A stretch of 64,000 nt of DNA from Paractinoplanes ovalisporus (GCF_016834655.1 NZ_JAENHP010000024.1:62001-126000), one strand, 5' to 3'; positions 11,648-20,532 are shown, numbered from the stretch's first letter. Notes: a model not told the origin generated them from the sequence alone. A program made the numbers and translations.

Positions 11648-12974
11648 ACTTCTTGGCGTTCTGCTCCAGGAGCTGGTTGGCCTTGGCGGCGCCGTCGGAG
11701 AGCGCCTTGGCCGGCTCCTTGCGCCCCAGAACGGCCTCGTTGATCGCCGTGACCATGGTGGCCATCACGTCGGCGATACCGGGCTTGGGCGGCAGGAAGT
11801 GCAGATAGTCGATCTGCGTGCCGATGGCCGACTGCTCGGGCAGGGCCTTGAAGTCGGCGCCGTTGCGGATCTCGGCACGGGCCGGGACCTGACCGCCGCG
11901 GGCCCACTCGATCGAGTGCTGGCTGATCCAGTTGATGAAGACCTTGCCCGCGGTCAGCTTGTTGTCGTCCTTGGACTTCTGCTTGAACTGCACGAACTGG
12001 TGCGACCCGGCCCAGGCCGCCTTCTGCGTCCCGATCTGCGGCAGCGGCGCCACACCCCACTCGAGGTTCTTGTCCTCCTTGAGCGTGTTGATGGTCCAGA
12101 TGCCGTTCCAGTTGAACGCGTTCTTCCCGTTGCGCAGCGCGATGATGTCGGCGTCCTGGGCCACGTTCTTCGGGCTGTAGCCGTTCTTGATGTGGTCGGT
12201 CATCCAGGTCAGCGCCTGCACGCCGGGCTGCTCGGCGAAGAGCGCCTTGGTCGCGCCGTCGTCGAACAGGTTGCCGCCGAACTGCCAGAGCAGCGACTGG
12301 AACTGCATGCTGCCGGTGAACTCGAACGGCGTGACCCAGTCGCCCTGGATGCCCTTGGCCTTCATCGACTCCAGCGCCGCCTGGTACTCGTCGTCGGTGG
12401 TCGGCGGCTTCTCCGGGTCGAGACCGCCCTTCTCCATCACGGTCTTGTTGTAGAAGAAGCCGAGCGGGTGCACGTCGAGCGGGATCGCGTAGCGGGTGTT
12501 GTTGTAGACGCCCGCGTTCCACACCGGCGGCGAGAAGTCCTCGGCCTTGAAGTTGAGCGCCTTGGCCAGGTCCTCCAGCGGCAGGATCACGCCCCGGGCG
12601 GCGTTGGTGGCGACGTGGTCGACGTGCATGACACCGACGTCGGGGCCGTTGCCGGTGGACACGGCGGCCGGGGTCTTCTGGTAATAGTCGGCCCACTGAT
12701 AGGTGTTCATCGACACCTTGATGTTGGGGTGCTCGGCGTTGAACTGGTCGACCAGCTTCTTCATGAACGGGCCGTCGCCGCCGGTGAAGCCGTTCCAGAA
12801 GGCCAGCGCCACGTTCGGGCCGTCATAGCTGGTCGCGGCGGGCGCGGCGTTCTGCCCGCCGCCGGTGACCTTCTCGTTCGGGCCGCTGTCGCCGCAGGCA
12901 CTGAGCAGCACGGCCCCGCCGGCGCCGACACCGAGGCCGAGAACGCCCCGGCGGGAGAGGTTTCTATTGATCAT
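11637..12974 (-). CDS. Sugar-binding lipoprotein of ABC importer
   Basis: 445-aa extracellular solute-binding protein (family 1). The signal has a lipobox LLSAC with Cys27 and an SRRGVLGLG twin-Arg-like segment before it, so Tat export is possible. Typical features of the cluster follow: LAFWNGFTGGDGPFMKKLVD near the mature N-terminus, and GNGPDVGVMHVDHV. ATG 12974 overlaps the arabinofuranosidase stop (ATGA); a GTG lies two codons upstream. The GH51 and GH43 neighbours suggest arabinose-containing oligosaccharides as ligand. Confidence 0.93.
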   Translation of the reverse strand: MINRNLSRRGVLGLGVGAGGAVLLSACGDSGPNEKVTGGGQNAAPAATSYDGPNVALAFWNGFTGGDGPFMKKLVDQFNAEHPNIKVSMNTYQWADYYQKTPAAVSTGNGPDVGVMHVDHVATNAARGVILPLEDLAKALNFKAEDFSPPVWNAGVYNNTRYAIPLDVHPLGFFYNKTVMEKGGLDPEKPPTTDDEYQAALESMKAKGIQGDWVTPFEFTGSMQFQSLLWQFGGNLFDDGATKALFAEQPGVQALTWMTDHIKNGYSPKNVAQDADIIALRNGKNAFNWNGIWTINTLKEDKNLEWGVAPLPQIGTQKAAWAGSHQFVQFKQKSKDDNKLTAGKVFINWISQHSIEWARGGQVPARAEIRNGADFKALPEQSAIGTQIDYLHFLPPKPGIADVMATMVTAINEAVLGRKEPAKALSDGAAKANQLLEQNAKKYGS

Positions 12975-14428
12975 CGTGACTCCTCGGGAGTGAGGCACAG
13001 CGCGTGCCAGGAGACGGGAGGGAGGAGGATCTCTTCGGCCGGCGCCTGCTCGACCGGCTCGGGCCGGTCCGAACTGAGCGCCACGTGCCGGGCCACCCGA
13101 TGCCGGGGGAAGGCCCGCAGATCGACGGTGAGCGGCACCGGTTCGGTGCTGCGGTTGACAACGAAGACGGTGAGCTCGCCGGTCTGCTCGTCGTGGGTCG
13201 CAACGGCGTCCACGGCGGGCACGTCGCCGAAACGTCCGGTGCTCATCGACGGGCTGACCAGGGCCGGGCGCAGCACGGTTCCCCGGGCCAGGCGCGCGGT
13301 GTGCGCGAAGGGGTGGAAGATCGTCTGCCGCCAGGCCTCGCCGCCGGCCCGGGTGCGGATCGGCGCGATCACGTTGACCAGCTGCGCCTGACAGCCGATG
13401 GTGAGCCGGTCGGCGTGCCGCAGCATGCTGATCAGCAGGTTGCCGACCACCACGGCGTCGGTGCCGTTGTAGTCGTCCTCGATGAGCGCCGGGGTCTCCT
13501 CGATGTCGCGGTCCTCGGGCTCGGTGAACCGGGACTGGTACCAGACGTTCCACTCGTCCAGCGAGAGCTTGATCCGCTTGCTGCGGCGCATCTTGGCCCG
13601 CACGTGGTCGGCGGTCGCGACCACGTTCTCGATGAACCCGTCGAGGTCGACCGCGGAGGCCCGGAAGCTGGCCTCGTCGTGCTTCTCGGGGTCGTAGTAG
13701 GTGTGCAGCGAGATGTAGTCGACCTGGTCGTAGGCGTGCTCGAGGACGGTCGCCTCCCAGGCCGCGAACGTCGGCATGTCCGAGTTGGAGCTGCCGCAGG
13801 CGACCAGTTCGATGCTCGGATCGACCCGGCGCATGGCCTGGCCGGCGCGGGCGGCGAGGCGTCCGTACTCCTCGGCGGTCAGACTGCCGATCTGCCAGGG
13901 GCCGTCCATCTCATTGCCGAGACACCACATCCGTACGTCGTGTGGGTGTGCGACGCCGTGCTTGCGGCGCAGGTCGGCGGCCGCGGTGCCGTCGGCCAGA
14001 TTGCAGTACTCGACCAGTTCGGCGGCGGCCTCGATGCCGCGCGTGCCGAGGTTGACCGCCATCATCGGCTCGACGCCGGCCAGCGAGGCCCAGCGCATGA
14101 ACTCGTTGAGCCCGAACGCGTTGCTCTCGAGGCTGCGCCAGGCCAGGTCGAGCCGGCGGGGACGGTCGCCGCGCGGGCCGACGCCGTCCTCCCAGCGGTA
14201 GTTGGAGACGAAGTTGCCGCCCGGGTAGCGGACCGTGGTGACGCCCAGCTCGCGGACGAGATCGAGCACGTCGGTCCGCAGACCTTCGTCGTCGGCGGAG
14301 GGGTGACCCGGTTCGAAGATGCCGGTGTAGACGCATCGGCCCATGTGCTCGACGAACGAGCCGAACAGCCGGGGATCGACGGGTGCGATCGCGAACGCGG
14401 GATCAAGGGTGAGCTGCGCCACTGCCAT
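12971..14428 (-). CDS. abfA: Alpha-L-arabinofuranosidase, GH51
   Basis: 485-aa intracellular retaining glycosidase (no signal peptide) releasing arabinofuranose from imported oligosaccharides. The acid/base Glu173 lies in CLGNEMDGPW and the nucleophile Glu292 in SLDEWNVWY, at the spacing of GH51 enzymes. The N-terminal FGSFVEHMGRCVYTGIFEPG is also a family hallmark. It is the first gene of a six-gene operon running to 7172. The ATG lies exactly where the transcript should start (-10 box at 14440-14435), so translation is probably leaderless. Two CAACGTTG operator cores fill the promoter spacer. Confidence 0.95.
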   Translation of the reverse strand: MAVAQLTLDPAFAIAPVDPRLFGSFVEHMGRCVYTGIFEPGHPSADDEGLRTDVLDLVRELGVTTVRYPGGNFVSNYRWEDGVGPRGDRPRRLDLAWRSLESNAFGLNEFMRWASLAGVEPMMAVNLGTRGIEAAAELVEYCNLADGTAAADLRRKHGVAHPHDVRMWCLGNEMDGPWQIGSLTAEEYGRLAARAGQAMRRVDPSIELVACGSSNSDMPTFAAWEATVLEHAYDQVDYISLHTYYDPEKHDEASFRASAVDLDGFIENVVATADHVRAKMRRSKRIKLSLDEWNVWYQSRFTEPEDRDIEETPALIEDDYNGTDAVVVGNLLISMLRHADRLTIGCQAQLVNVIAPIRTRAGGEAWRQTIFHPFAHTARLARGTVLRPALVSPSMSTGRFGDVPAVDAVATHDEQTGELTVFVVNRSTEPVPLTVDLRAFPRHRVARHVALSSDRPEPVEQAPAEEILLPPVSWHALCLTPEESR

Positions 14429-14466
14429 GCAGAATTTTTACAACGTTGGATTCAACGTTGTAAAGA
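14428..14466 (-). promoter_or_regulatory. abfA operon promoter with twin LacI-type operators
   Basis: On the minus strand TTTACA (14465-14460) and TAAAAA (14440-14435) are 19 bp apart, counted strictly. The span 14439-14462 is a dyad made of two CAACGTTG palindromes (14441-14448 and 14453-14460) centred 12 bp apart. The start codon follows the -10 box by 6 nt. The same core recurs in the promoter of the LacI-type gene at 17315. Repressor binding would block the polymerase directly. Confidence 0.8.
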
Positions 14467-14514
14467 GATCACGATGAAGATCCCGAAACACAGCCGAAAT
14501 GTGCCGTTCGCTTA

Positions 14515-14677
14515 GGGCCTGTCCTGCCGATCACGCGGGAGTGAGACGAGGTCCAGGTGGTGGCTGGCGTCGGCCGCGAAGCGGCCGCATACCGGTGTTG
14601 TATGTGGTCGTTTCGCGGACGTCGTCAGGCGCCACCTGGGCCACGTCGCAGCCCCTCGTGATTGGCAGGACAGGCCC
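14515..14677. mobile_element. MITE-like element with terminal inverted repeats
   Basis: 163 bp bounded by inverted ends GGGCCTGTCCTGCC-GATCACG (14515) and its complement (to 14677), matching over 21 bp with one mismatch, and flanked by TA on both sides. The interior is also partly self-complementary (CCAGGTGG near 14552 with CCACCTGG near 14630) and has no gene. The size, ends and TA duplication fit a non-autonomous derivative of an IS5/IS630-like element. It sits between the abfA promoter and the PAS gene. Confidence 0.75.
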
Positions 14678-14772
14678 TAACTACCTCGGAGCACCGCTCA
14701 GGTTGCCCGTTCGGCAACCGAACAGGATTGAGCCGGGTTGGGCAGCTTTGCTGCGAGCGGAAGGACACTGCC

Positions 14773-16308
14773 TTGTCGGATCAGACGGCCGCCACGGGTA
14801 GCACGGACGAGCTCCTGGCCGAGCTCCGGAGCCAGGTCGAGGCGTACGAGCGCGGGTCGGCCACCGCCGAGTACAGCCCCGAGGGCCGGCTGCTGCGGGC
14901 CAACGACGCGTTCGCCGAGCTGGTGGGCGTCGACCCGGCCGGGATCGTGGGCACTGACCACCGCTCGCTCGTCTCGCCCGAGGTGGCCGATTCGGCCGAG
15001 TACACCGAGCTGTGGGACCAGCTGCGTTCCGGCAGCAACCTCACCGGCGAGTTCCGGCTGCTCTGGCAGGGCGGCGGCGACCGGTGGATCCGCTCCAGCT
15101 GGGTGCCGGTGAAGAACCGCGCCGGCGAGGTGGTCAAGGTGATCGAGCACGCGCTCGACGTGACCCAGGGCAAGCGGGCCACGGCCGACGCGCAGGGCAA
15201 GATCCAGGCGATCTACCGCTCCCAGGCCGTGATCGAGTTCGACCTCGACGGCCACATCCTGGACGCGAACGACAACTTCCTCGACCTGGTCGGCTACTCC
15301 CGGGACGAGGTCGTCGGCCGGCACCACCGGATGTTCGTCTCCGAGGCGGACGCGCAGTCGCAGGACTACCAGGACTTCTGGCAGCGGCTGGGGGCCGGCG
15401 AGTTCGTCTCCGGCGAGTTCCACCGCTATGGCAAGGGCGGCAAGGACGTCTGGCTCCAGGCCGTGTACAACCCGATCCTGGGGATCGACGGCAAGCCGTG
15501 GAAGGTGGTGAAGTTCGCGGTCGACGTGACCGAGGCCAAGGCCCGCAACGCCGACTTCGAGGGCAAGGTCACCGCGATCCGGCGCTCGCAGGCGGTGATC
15601 GAGTTCGACCTCGACGGCATCGTGCTGGAGGCCAACGACGCGTTCCTCGACCTGATGGGCTACCGCCAGGATGAGATCGTCGGCCGCCACCACCGCATGT
15701 TCGTCGACCCCGACGAGGCGAGCCGGCCGGAGTACCGGTCGTTCTGGGAGAAGTTGGGCCGCGGGGAGTTCCACTCGGCCGAGTACCGGCGCATCGCCAA
15801 GGACGGGAGCGAAGTGTGGATAAGAGCCACATACAACCCGATCCTCGACGCCGACGGCAAGCCGGTGAAGGTCGTCAAGTTCGCCCACGACGTCACGGCC
15901 GAGAAGCTGCGCAACGCCGAGATCGCCGGGCGGATGGCCGCGATCGACCGGTCCCAGGCGGTGATCGAGTTCGACCTGGACGGCCGGATCCGAACGGCGA
16001 ACGAGAACTTCCTGAACACGGTCGGCTACACGCTGGACGAGATCGTCGGCCGGCACCACTCGATGTTCTGCACCGACGAGTACGCCGCTTCCGACGATTA
16101 CCGGGACCTGTGGGCGCGGCTGCGCGACGGTGAGTTCCGCTCCGGCCGTTTCCACCGGCTCGGCAAGGACGGCCGGGACGTCTGGCTCCAGTCCAGCTAC
16201 AGCCCGATCCTCGACCTGCACGGGCGGCCGGAGAAGGTGGTCAAGTTCGCCTACGACGTCACCGAGCAGGTGCGGCTCGAGCAGCAGCTGAACAGCGTGC
16301 CGGCCTAG
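14773..16308 (+). CDS. Cytoplasmic protein of four tandem PAS domains
   Basis: 511-aa soluble protein made only of PAS/PAC modules at about residues 30-130, 145-255, 266-377 and 388-500. Modules 2-4 are close copies with a period of about 122 residues, each running SQAVIEFDLDG, then VGRHHxMF, VWLQ or VWIR, and KVVKFAxDVT. These modules resemble the PAS domains at the N-termini of methyl-accepting chemotaxis proteins, but no MCP, kinase, GGDEF or other output domain follows. TTG 14773 is chosen because GGAAGGAC lies 6 nt upstream; no ATG or GTG fits. It converges with the lacI-type gene, overlapping by 4 bp. Ligand and partner unknown. Confidence 0.88.
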   Translation: MSDQTAATGSTDELLAELRSQVEAYERGSATAEYSPEGRLLRANDAFAELVGVDPAGIVGTDHRSLVSPEVADSAEYTELWDQLRSGSNLTGEFRLLWQGGGDRWIRSSWVPVKNRAGEVVKVIEHALDVTQGKRATADAQGKIQAIYRSQAVIEFDLDGHILDANDNFLDLVGYSRDEVVGRHHRMFVSEADAQSQDYQDFWQRLGAGEFVSGEFHRYGKGGKDVWLQAVYNPILGIDGKPWKVVKFAVDVTEAKARNADFEGKVTAIRRSQAVIEFDLDGIVLEANDAFLDLMGYRQDEIVGRHHRMFVDPDEASRPEYRSFWEKLGRGEFHSAEYRRIAKDGSEVWIRATYNPILDADGKPVKVVKFAHDVTAEKLRNAEIAGRMAAIDRSQAVIEFDLDGRIRTANENFLNTVGYTLDEIVGRHHSMFCTDEYAASDDYRDLWARLRDGEFRSGRFHRLGKDGRDVWLQSSYSPILDLHGRPEKVVKFAYDVTEQVRLEQQLNSVPA

Positions 16309-17315
16309 CCTCCGGTGCTCTCCCGCACGATCAGCCGGTGATCGACGCGGAGCTCGCGAGGGGCGCCCGCCGCCGCGGGGCCGTCGCCCAGCCGCTCGGC
16401 CAGCAGGTCGACCGCGAGCTGGGCGATCCGTGGCGCGTCGGGCGCGATCGTGCTCAGCGTCGGCGTCGAGAACCGCCCGTCCTCGATGTCGTCGAAGCCC
16501 ACCACCGCGACCCGCCCCGGCACCGGGATGCCACGCGACACCAGCGTGCGGATCGCCCCCAGGGCGAGCAGGTCGTTGAAGCAGAACACCGCGTCCGGCG
16601 GCTCCTCGGCGTCGAGCAACCGGGCCATCGCCTCGGCGCCGTCGGCGCGGTGGAAGCCGTCGACCGGCATCTCGAGCGTGGGGTCGAGGGGCAGCCCGGC
16701 CTCGGTCAGGGCCGTCCGATAGCCGGCCAGGCGCTGGTGCGCGGTCACGGCGGACGGCCTGTCCTGCACGCCGATCGCCGCGATCCGGCGGCGGCCCAGC
16801 GACGTCAGGTGGCGGGTGGCGTCGGCCGCGGCCGCCGTGTTGTCGATCGCCACGTGGTCGGCCGGGCCGTGCCATACGCGCTCGCCGAGCAGCACCATCG
16901 GGGTGCCGTCGCGCAGCGCCAGCTCCTCGCCGGCCAGCGCCAGCGGGCTGAAGATGAGGCCGTCGATGGCGTGCCGCCGCAGACCCGCGACCAGGTTGCG
17001 CTCGCGTTCGGCCTGGCCGTCGGTCTGGTCGATCAGCACGGTCCACGACCGGCGCTCGGCCGCCTGCACGATCAGGCCGGCGATCTCGGCGAAGTAGGGC
17101 GACTGGAGCTCGGGGACGGCCAGCGCGATCACCCCGGAGCGGCCGCTACGCAGCTGGCGGGCGGCGATGTTGGGCACGTAGCCCAGGGCCTCGATGGCGG
17201 CCTGCACGCGGGCACGCGTCGCCGGGGCCACGTGCACATATCCGTTCACGACGTTGGATACCGTCTTGATGGACACACCGGCCCGCGCGGCGACATCCTT
17301 GAGGCCTGGCGGCAC
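16305..17315 (-). CDS. LacI-family repressor of the arabinan operon
   Basis: 336-aa regulator. The N-terminal HTH and hinge read LKDVAARAGVSIKTVSNVVNG, and a periplasmic-binding-protein-like sensor domain begins about residue 60 (SGVIALAVPELQSPYFAEIA). Its own promoter carries CAACGTTG, the core repeated twice at the abfA promoter 2.9 kb away, so I infer it represses both itself and the operon, probably released by an arabinose-containing sugar. The GTG lies 8 nt after a TATAGT -10 box, so the mRNA is near leaderless. Confidence 0.9.
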   Translation of the reverse strand: MPPGLKDVAARAGVSIKTVSNVVNGYVHVAPATRARVQAAIEALGYVPNIAARQLRSGRSGVIALAVPELQSPYFAEIAGLIVQAAERRSWTVLIDQTDGQAERERNLVAGLRRHAIDGLIFSPLALAGEELALRDGTPMVLLGERVWHGPADHVAIDNTAAAADATRHLTSLGRRRIAAIGVQDRPSAVTAHQRLAGYRTALTEAGLPLDPTLEMPVDGFHRADGAEAMARLLDAEEPPDAVFCFNDLLALGAIRTLVSRGIPVPGRVAVVGFDDIEDGRFSTPTLSTIAPDAPRIAQLAVDLLAERLGDGPAAAGAPRELRVDHRLIVRESTGG

Positions 17316-17321
17316 GGAGAT

Positions 17322-17341
17322 GGACTATACAACGTTGCAGT
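17322..17341 (-). promoter_or_regulatory. lacI-type gene promoter with CAACGTTG operator
   Basis: TATAGT (-10, 17329-17324 on the minus strand) directly abuts CAACGTTG at 17330-17337, the core found twice at the abfA promoter. The transcript should begin around 17317, two bases before the GTG at 17315. Autoregulation is inferred. Confidence 0.7.
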
Positions 17342-17411
17342 ACTTAAGTCCGATCACCCGCGGGAGCTAAGGGTGGGCTAAAGGATCTGCGGACGCTACT
17401 ACCGTGGCGGC

Positions 17412-18284
17412 ATGTCCCTGAGCGCAGCGTGTCTGCCGACCAAGGAGTCCGCGGTGCATCTCGAATGCGATGTCGACGCGTCGGTGGTGCTGCTGACCGT
17501 CAGCGGCCTGTGGGATCGAACCCTGTGGAAACTCACCACCGAGCGTCTCCAGAAGTGCCTGGCCGAACACCCCGAGGCGCTGATCGTCGACCTCACCGAT
17601 CTCGTCGACCCGACCGCACTCAGCGCCACCACCTGGATGGCCGCGCAGCGGTCGGCGGCGGCGATGATGCCCTCGGTCCAGCTCGCCCTCTGCATCCCGC
17701 CCGCCCTCCCGCTGGCCGACCGCATGCAGCGTCTCGGCGCCCGCGACTTCCTGCCCGTCTATGCCAAGGTGCGCCAGGCCCGGGTGGCCATCGCCAGCCG
17801 TCTGCCGCTCACCGAACGGCTCGTGCTGAGGCTGAACCCCGAACCCGAGGCGCCCAGCCTGGCCCGCAACCTGGTCAGCGACGCCTGCCAGGCCTGGGAC
17901 CGGATCGAACTGCTGCACCCCGGCCGGTCGGTGATGTCCGAGATCGTCACCAACGCGATCGAGCACGCCGGCACCGAGATGACGGTCGTGGTCAGCCTGC
18001 GCGGGGCCGGCATCCACCTGAGCGTGGCCGACGGGGTCACCGATCCGCCGCATCAGATCAAACTGAGCCGCGTGAGGCGGGACCAGCCGCTCGACGAGCG
18101 CGGCCGCGGACTGCAGGTGGTCAGTGCGCTCGCGGTCGCCTGGGGCTCGCTCCCGACCCGTACCGGAAAGGTGGTCTGGGCGACCCTCCAGCCGCGCGTG
18201 AACCCCGCGCCCCGGCAGTCGCGGAACCGGGCCCCGCGACTGCCGTCGAGCGTGCGTAACGACGGGCCTACTGGGCCTCGATGA
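17412..18284 (+). CDS. STAS-HATPase fusion, anti-sigma/antagonist type
   Basis: 290-aa protein joining a STAS domain (about residues 15-115, anti-sigma antagonist fold) to an RsbW-like GHKL ATPase (about 140-265). The ATPase has its N-box (SEIVTNAIEHAGTEM, Asn181) and G-box (ERGRGLQVVSALA). The STAS loop that usually has a phosphorylated Ser reads VDPTALSATTW, so regulation by Ser phosphorylation at the standard site is doubtful. Fused forms of antagonist and kinase are common in actinomycetes, but the sigma factor target cannot be read from here. The ATG follows a TACTAC -10-like box by 9 nt, giving a very short leader. The 3' end overlaps cysN convergently by 17 bp. Confidence 0.85.
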   Translation: MSLSAACLPTKESAVHLECDVDASVVLLTVSGLWDRTLWKLTTERLQKCLAEHPEALIVDLTDLVDPTALSATTWMAAQRSAAAMMPSVQLALCIPPALPLADRMQRLGARDFLPVYAKVRQARVAIASRLPLTERLVLRLNPEPEAPSLARNLVSDACQAWDRIELLHPGRSVMSEIVTNAIEHAGTEMTVVVSLRGAGIHLSVADGVTDPPHQIKLSRVRRDQPLDERGRGLQVVSALAVAWGSLPTRTGKVVWATLQPRVNPAPRQSRNRAPRLPSSVRNDGPTGPR

Positions 18285-19566
18285 TCATGCCGGCGCCGAC
18301 CGTACGGTTGGTGCTCTCGTCGACCAGGATGAACCCGCCCGTCGTGCGGTTGCGGCGGTATTCGTCGGCCAGCAGCGGCACGGTCGTGCGCAGCCGCACC
18401 CGGCCGATCTCGTTGAGCTGAAGACCGTCGGCCTGCTCATCGCGGTGCAGGGTGTTGACGTCCAGCCGGTACTGGAGACCGCGGACCACCGTGCGGGCCG
18501 AGCGCGTGGTGTGCTTGATGGCGTATTTGGCGCCGACCCGCAGCGGGGCCGTCTCGTCCATCCAGCAGACCATCGCCTCGATGTCCTGGGCGACGGCGGG
18601 CGCGTTGTGCGGCCGGCAGATCATGTCACCGCGCGAGATGTCGATCTCGTCGTTGAGCCGCACCGTGACCGACATGGGCGGGAACGCCTCGTCGACCGGG
18701 CCGTCGGCGGTGTCGATGGCCGCGATCGTGCTGGTCATGCCCGAGGGCAGCACCATCACCTCGTCGCCCGGCTTGAGCACGCCCGAGGCGACCTGGCCGG
18801 CGTAGCCGCGGTAGTCGGTGACGGTCGTCGACTGCGGACGGATCACGTATTGCACCGGGAAGCGCACGTCGACCAGGTTGCGGTCGCTGGCGATGTGCAC
18901 GTGCTCGAGGTGGTGCAGCAGCGACGGGCCGTCGTACCACGGGCTGTTCTCGCTGCGGGAGGCGATGTTGTCGCCGTTCAGCGCGGACACCGGGATGATC
19001 GTCAGGTCGGTGATCTCGAGCTTGGCCGCGAACGAGGTGAACTCGTCGGCGATCTTGTCGTAGACCGCCTTGTCCCAGTCGACCAGGTCCATCTTGTTGA
19101 TGCACAGCACCAGGTGGGGCACCCGCAGCAGGCTGGTCAGGAACGCGTGGCGGCGGGACTGCTCGACCAGGCCCTTGCGCGCGTCGACCAGGATCAGCGC
19201 CAGGTCGGCGGTCGAGGCGCCGGTGACCATGTTCCGGGTGTACTGGATGTGCCCCGGGGTGTCGGCGATGATGAACTTGCGCTTCGGCGTCGCGAAGTAG
19301 CGGTAGGCCACGTCGATCGTGATGCCCTGCTCGCGCTCGGCCCGCAGGCCGTCGGTGAGCAGCGCCAGGTTCGTGTATTCGTCGCCGCGCGACGCGCTGG
19401 CCGCCTCGACTGCCTCCAGCTGGTCGGCGAAGATCGTCTTGGTGTCGTACAGCAGCCGGCCGATCAGGGTCGACTTGCCGTCGTCGACGCTGCCCGCGGT
19501 GGCGAACCGCAGCAGGTCCATGCGCGCGGAAGGCGCCGTCTCGTTCTCCAGGACGGCCTGACTCAT
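18268..19566 (-). CDS. cysN: Sulfate adenylyltransferase GTPase subunit
   Basis: 432-aa GTPase subunit of ATP sulfurylase, driving adenylyl-sulfate formation by CysD. The P-loop is GSVDDGKST (residues 25-33), the G3 motif DTPGH (102-106) and the G4 motif NKMD (157-160), followed by two beta-barrel domains as in EF-Tu-like proteins. There is no fused APS kinase (CysC) domain, so activation to PAPS would need another gene. The ATG lies at the cysD stop (1-bp overlap), as in cysDN operons. Confidence 0.96.
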   Translation of the reverse strand: MSQAVLENETAPSARMDLLRFATAGSVDDGKSTLIGRLLYDTKTIFADQLEAVEAASASRGDEYTNLALLTDGLRAEREQGITIDVAYRYFATPKRKFIIADTPGHIQYTRNMVTGASTADLALILVDARKGLVEQSRRHAFLTSLLRVPHLVLCINKMDLVDWDKAVYDKIADEFTSFAAKLEITDLTIIPVSALNGDNIASRSENSPWYDGPSLLHHLEHVHIASDRNLVDVRFPVQYVIRPQSTTVTDYRGYAGQVASGVLKPGDEVMVLPSGMTSTIAAIDTADGPVDEAFPPMSVTVRLNDEIDISRGDMICRPHNAPAVAQDIEAMVCWMDETAPLRVGAKYAIKHTTRSARTVVRGLQYRLDVNTLHRDEQADGLQLNEIGRVRLRTTVPLLADEYRRNRTTGGFILVDESTNRTVGAGMIIEAQ

Positions 19567-20477
19567 CAGAAGTAACCCTCTCGCTTGCGGTCTTCCATCG
19601 CGGCTTCGCTGACCTTGTCGTCACCGCGGGTCGCACCCCGCTCGGTGATGCGGGTGGCGGCGACCTCGTCGATCACCTTGTCCACCGTGTCGGCCTCGGA
19701 GAGCACGGCGGCGGTCTGTGAGGCGTCGCCCACCGTGCGGTAGCGCACCCGGCGGACCTCGGAGGTCTCGCCGTCGCGCAGCCGGATGAACTCGTTGACC
19801 GCGTAGAACATCCCGTCGCGCTCGACAACCTCACGGTCGTGCGCGTAATAGATGCTCGGCAGCGGGATGCGCTCCTTGGCGATGTAGTGCCAGACGTCGA
19901 GCTCGGTCCAGTTGGACAGCGGGAACACCCGGATCGACTCGCCGGGATGGTGCCGCCCGTTGTAGAGCGCCCACAGCTCGGGCCGCTGGTTCTTCGGGTC
20001 CCACTGGCCGAACTCGTCGCGGAAGCTGAACATGCGCTCCTTGGCGCGCGCCTTCTCCTCGTCGCGCCGGGCGCCGCCGAACAGCGCGTCGAAGCGGTAT
20101 TTCTCGACCGCGGCCAGCAGCACCGGGGTCTGGATCCGGTTGCGGGTGCCGTCGGGCAGCTCGCGCACGTGGCCGCTGTCGATCGCCTCCTGCACGCTGG
20201 CGACCACCAGGTTGAGCCCGAGCCCGGCGACGCGCTGGTCGCGGTATTCGAGCACCTCGGCGAAGTTGTGACCGGTGTCGACGTGCATGACCGGGAACGG
20301 GATGCGCGCCGGGGCGAACGCCTTCTCGGCGAGGCGCAGCATCACGATCGAGTCCTTGCCGCCCGAGAACAGCAGCACAGGACGCTCGAACTCGGCCATG
20401 ACCTCACGCATGACGAAGATGCTCTCGGCTTCGAGAGCGTCCAGATGCGAGACGCGGTACGGCTTCGTCTGGCTCAT
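19566..20477 (-). CDS. cysD: Sulfate adenylyltransferase catalytic subunit
   Basis: 303-aa PP-loop ATPase that adenylylates sulfate with ATP, first step of assimilation. The PP-loop SGGKDS is at residues 38-43, and HVDTGHNFAEVLEYRDQ and the C-terminal DRKREGYF are characteristic of CysD. It is followed immediately by cysN and preceded, 55 bp upstream, by cysQ on the same strand. No iron-sulfur or SAM-type leader is visible in the gap. Confidence 0.97.
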   Translation of the reverse strand: MSQTKPYRVSHLDALEAESIFVMREVMAEFERPVLLFSGGKDSIVMLRLAEKAFAPARIPFPVMHVDTGHNFAEVLEYRDQRVAGLGLNLVVASVQEAIDSGHVRELPDGTRNRIQTPVLLAAVEKYRFDALFGGARRDEEKARAKERMFSFRDEFGQWDPKNQRPELWALYNGRHHPGESIRVFPLSNWTELDVWHYIAKERIPLPSIYYAHDREVVERDGMFYAVNEFIRLRDGETSEVRRVRYRTVGDASQTAAVLSEADTVDKVIDEVAATRITERGATRGDDKVSEAAMEDRKREGYF

Positions 20478-20532
20478 CGGTGGTTACCCAGACCTTTCGG
20501 GGGGATTGCGGCCGTGTCGCCAAAGGCAACCG

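Noticed and set aside
14515-14677. Element read as part of a coding frame
   Set aside because: The frame crossing it has no start site and ends in the MITE; inverted ends explain the sequence better.
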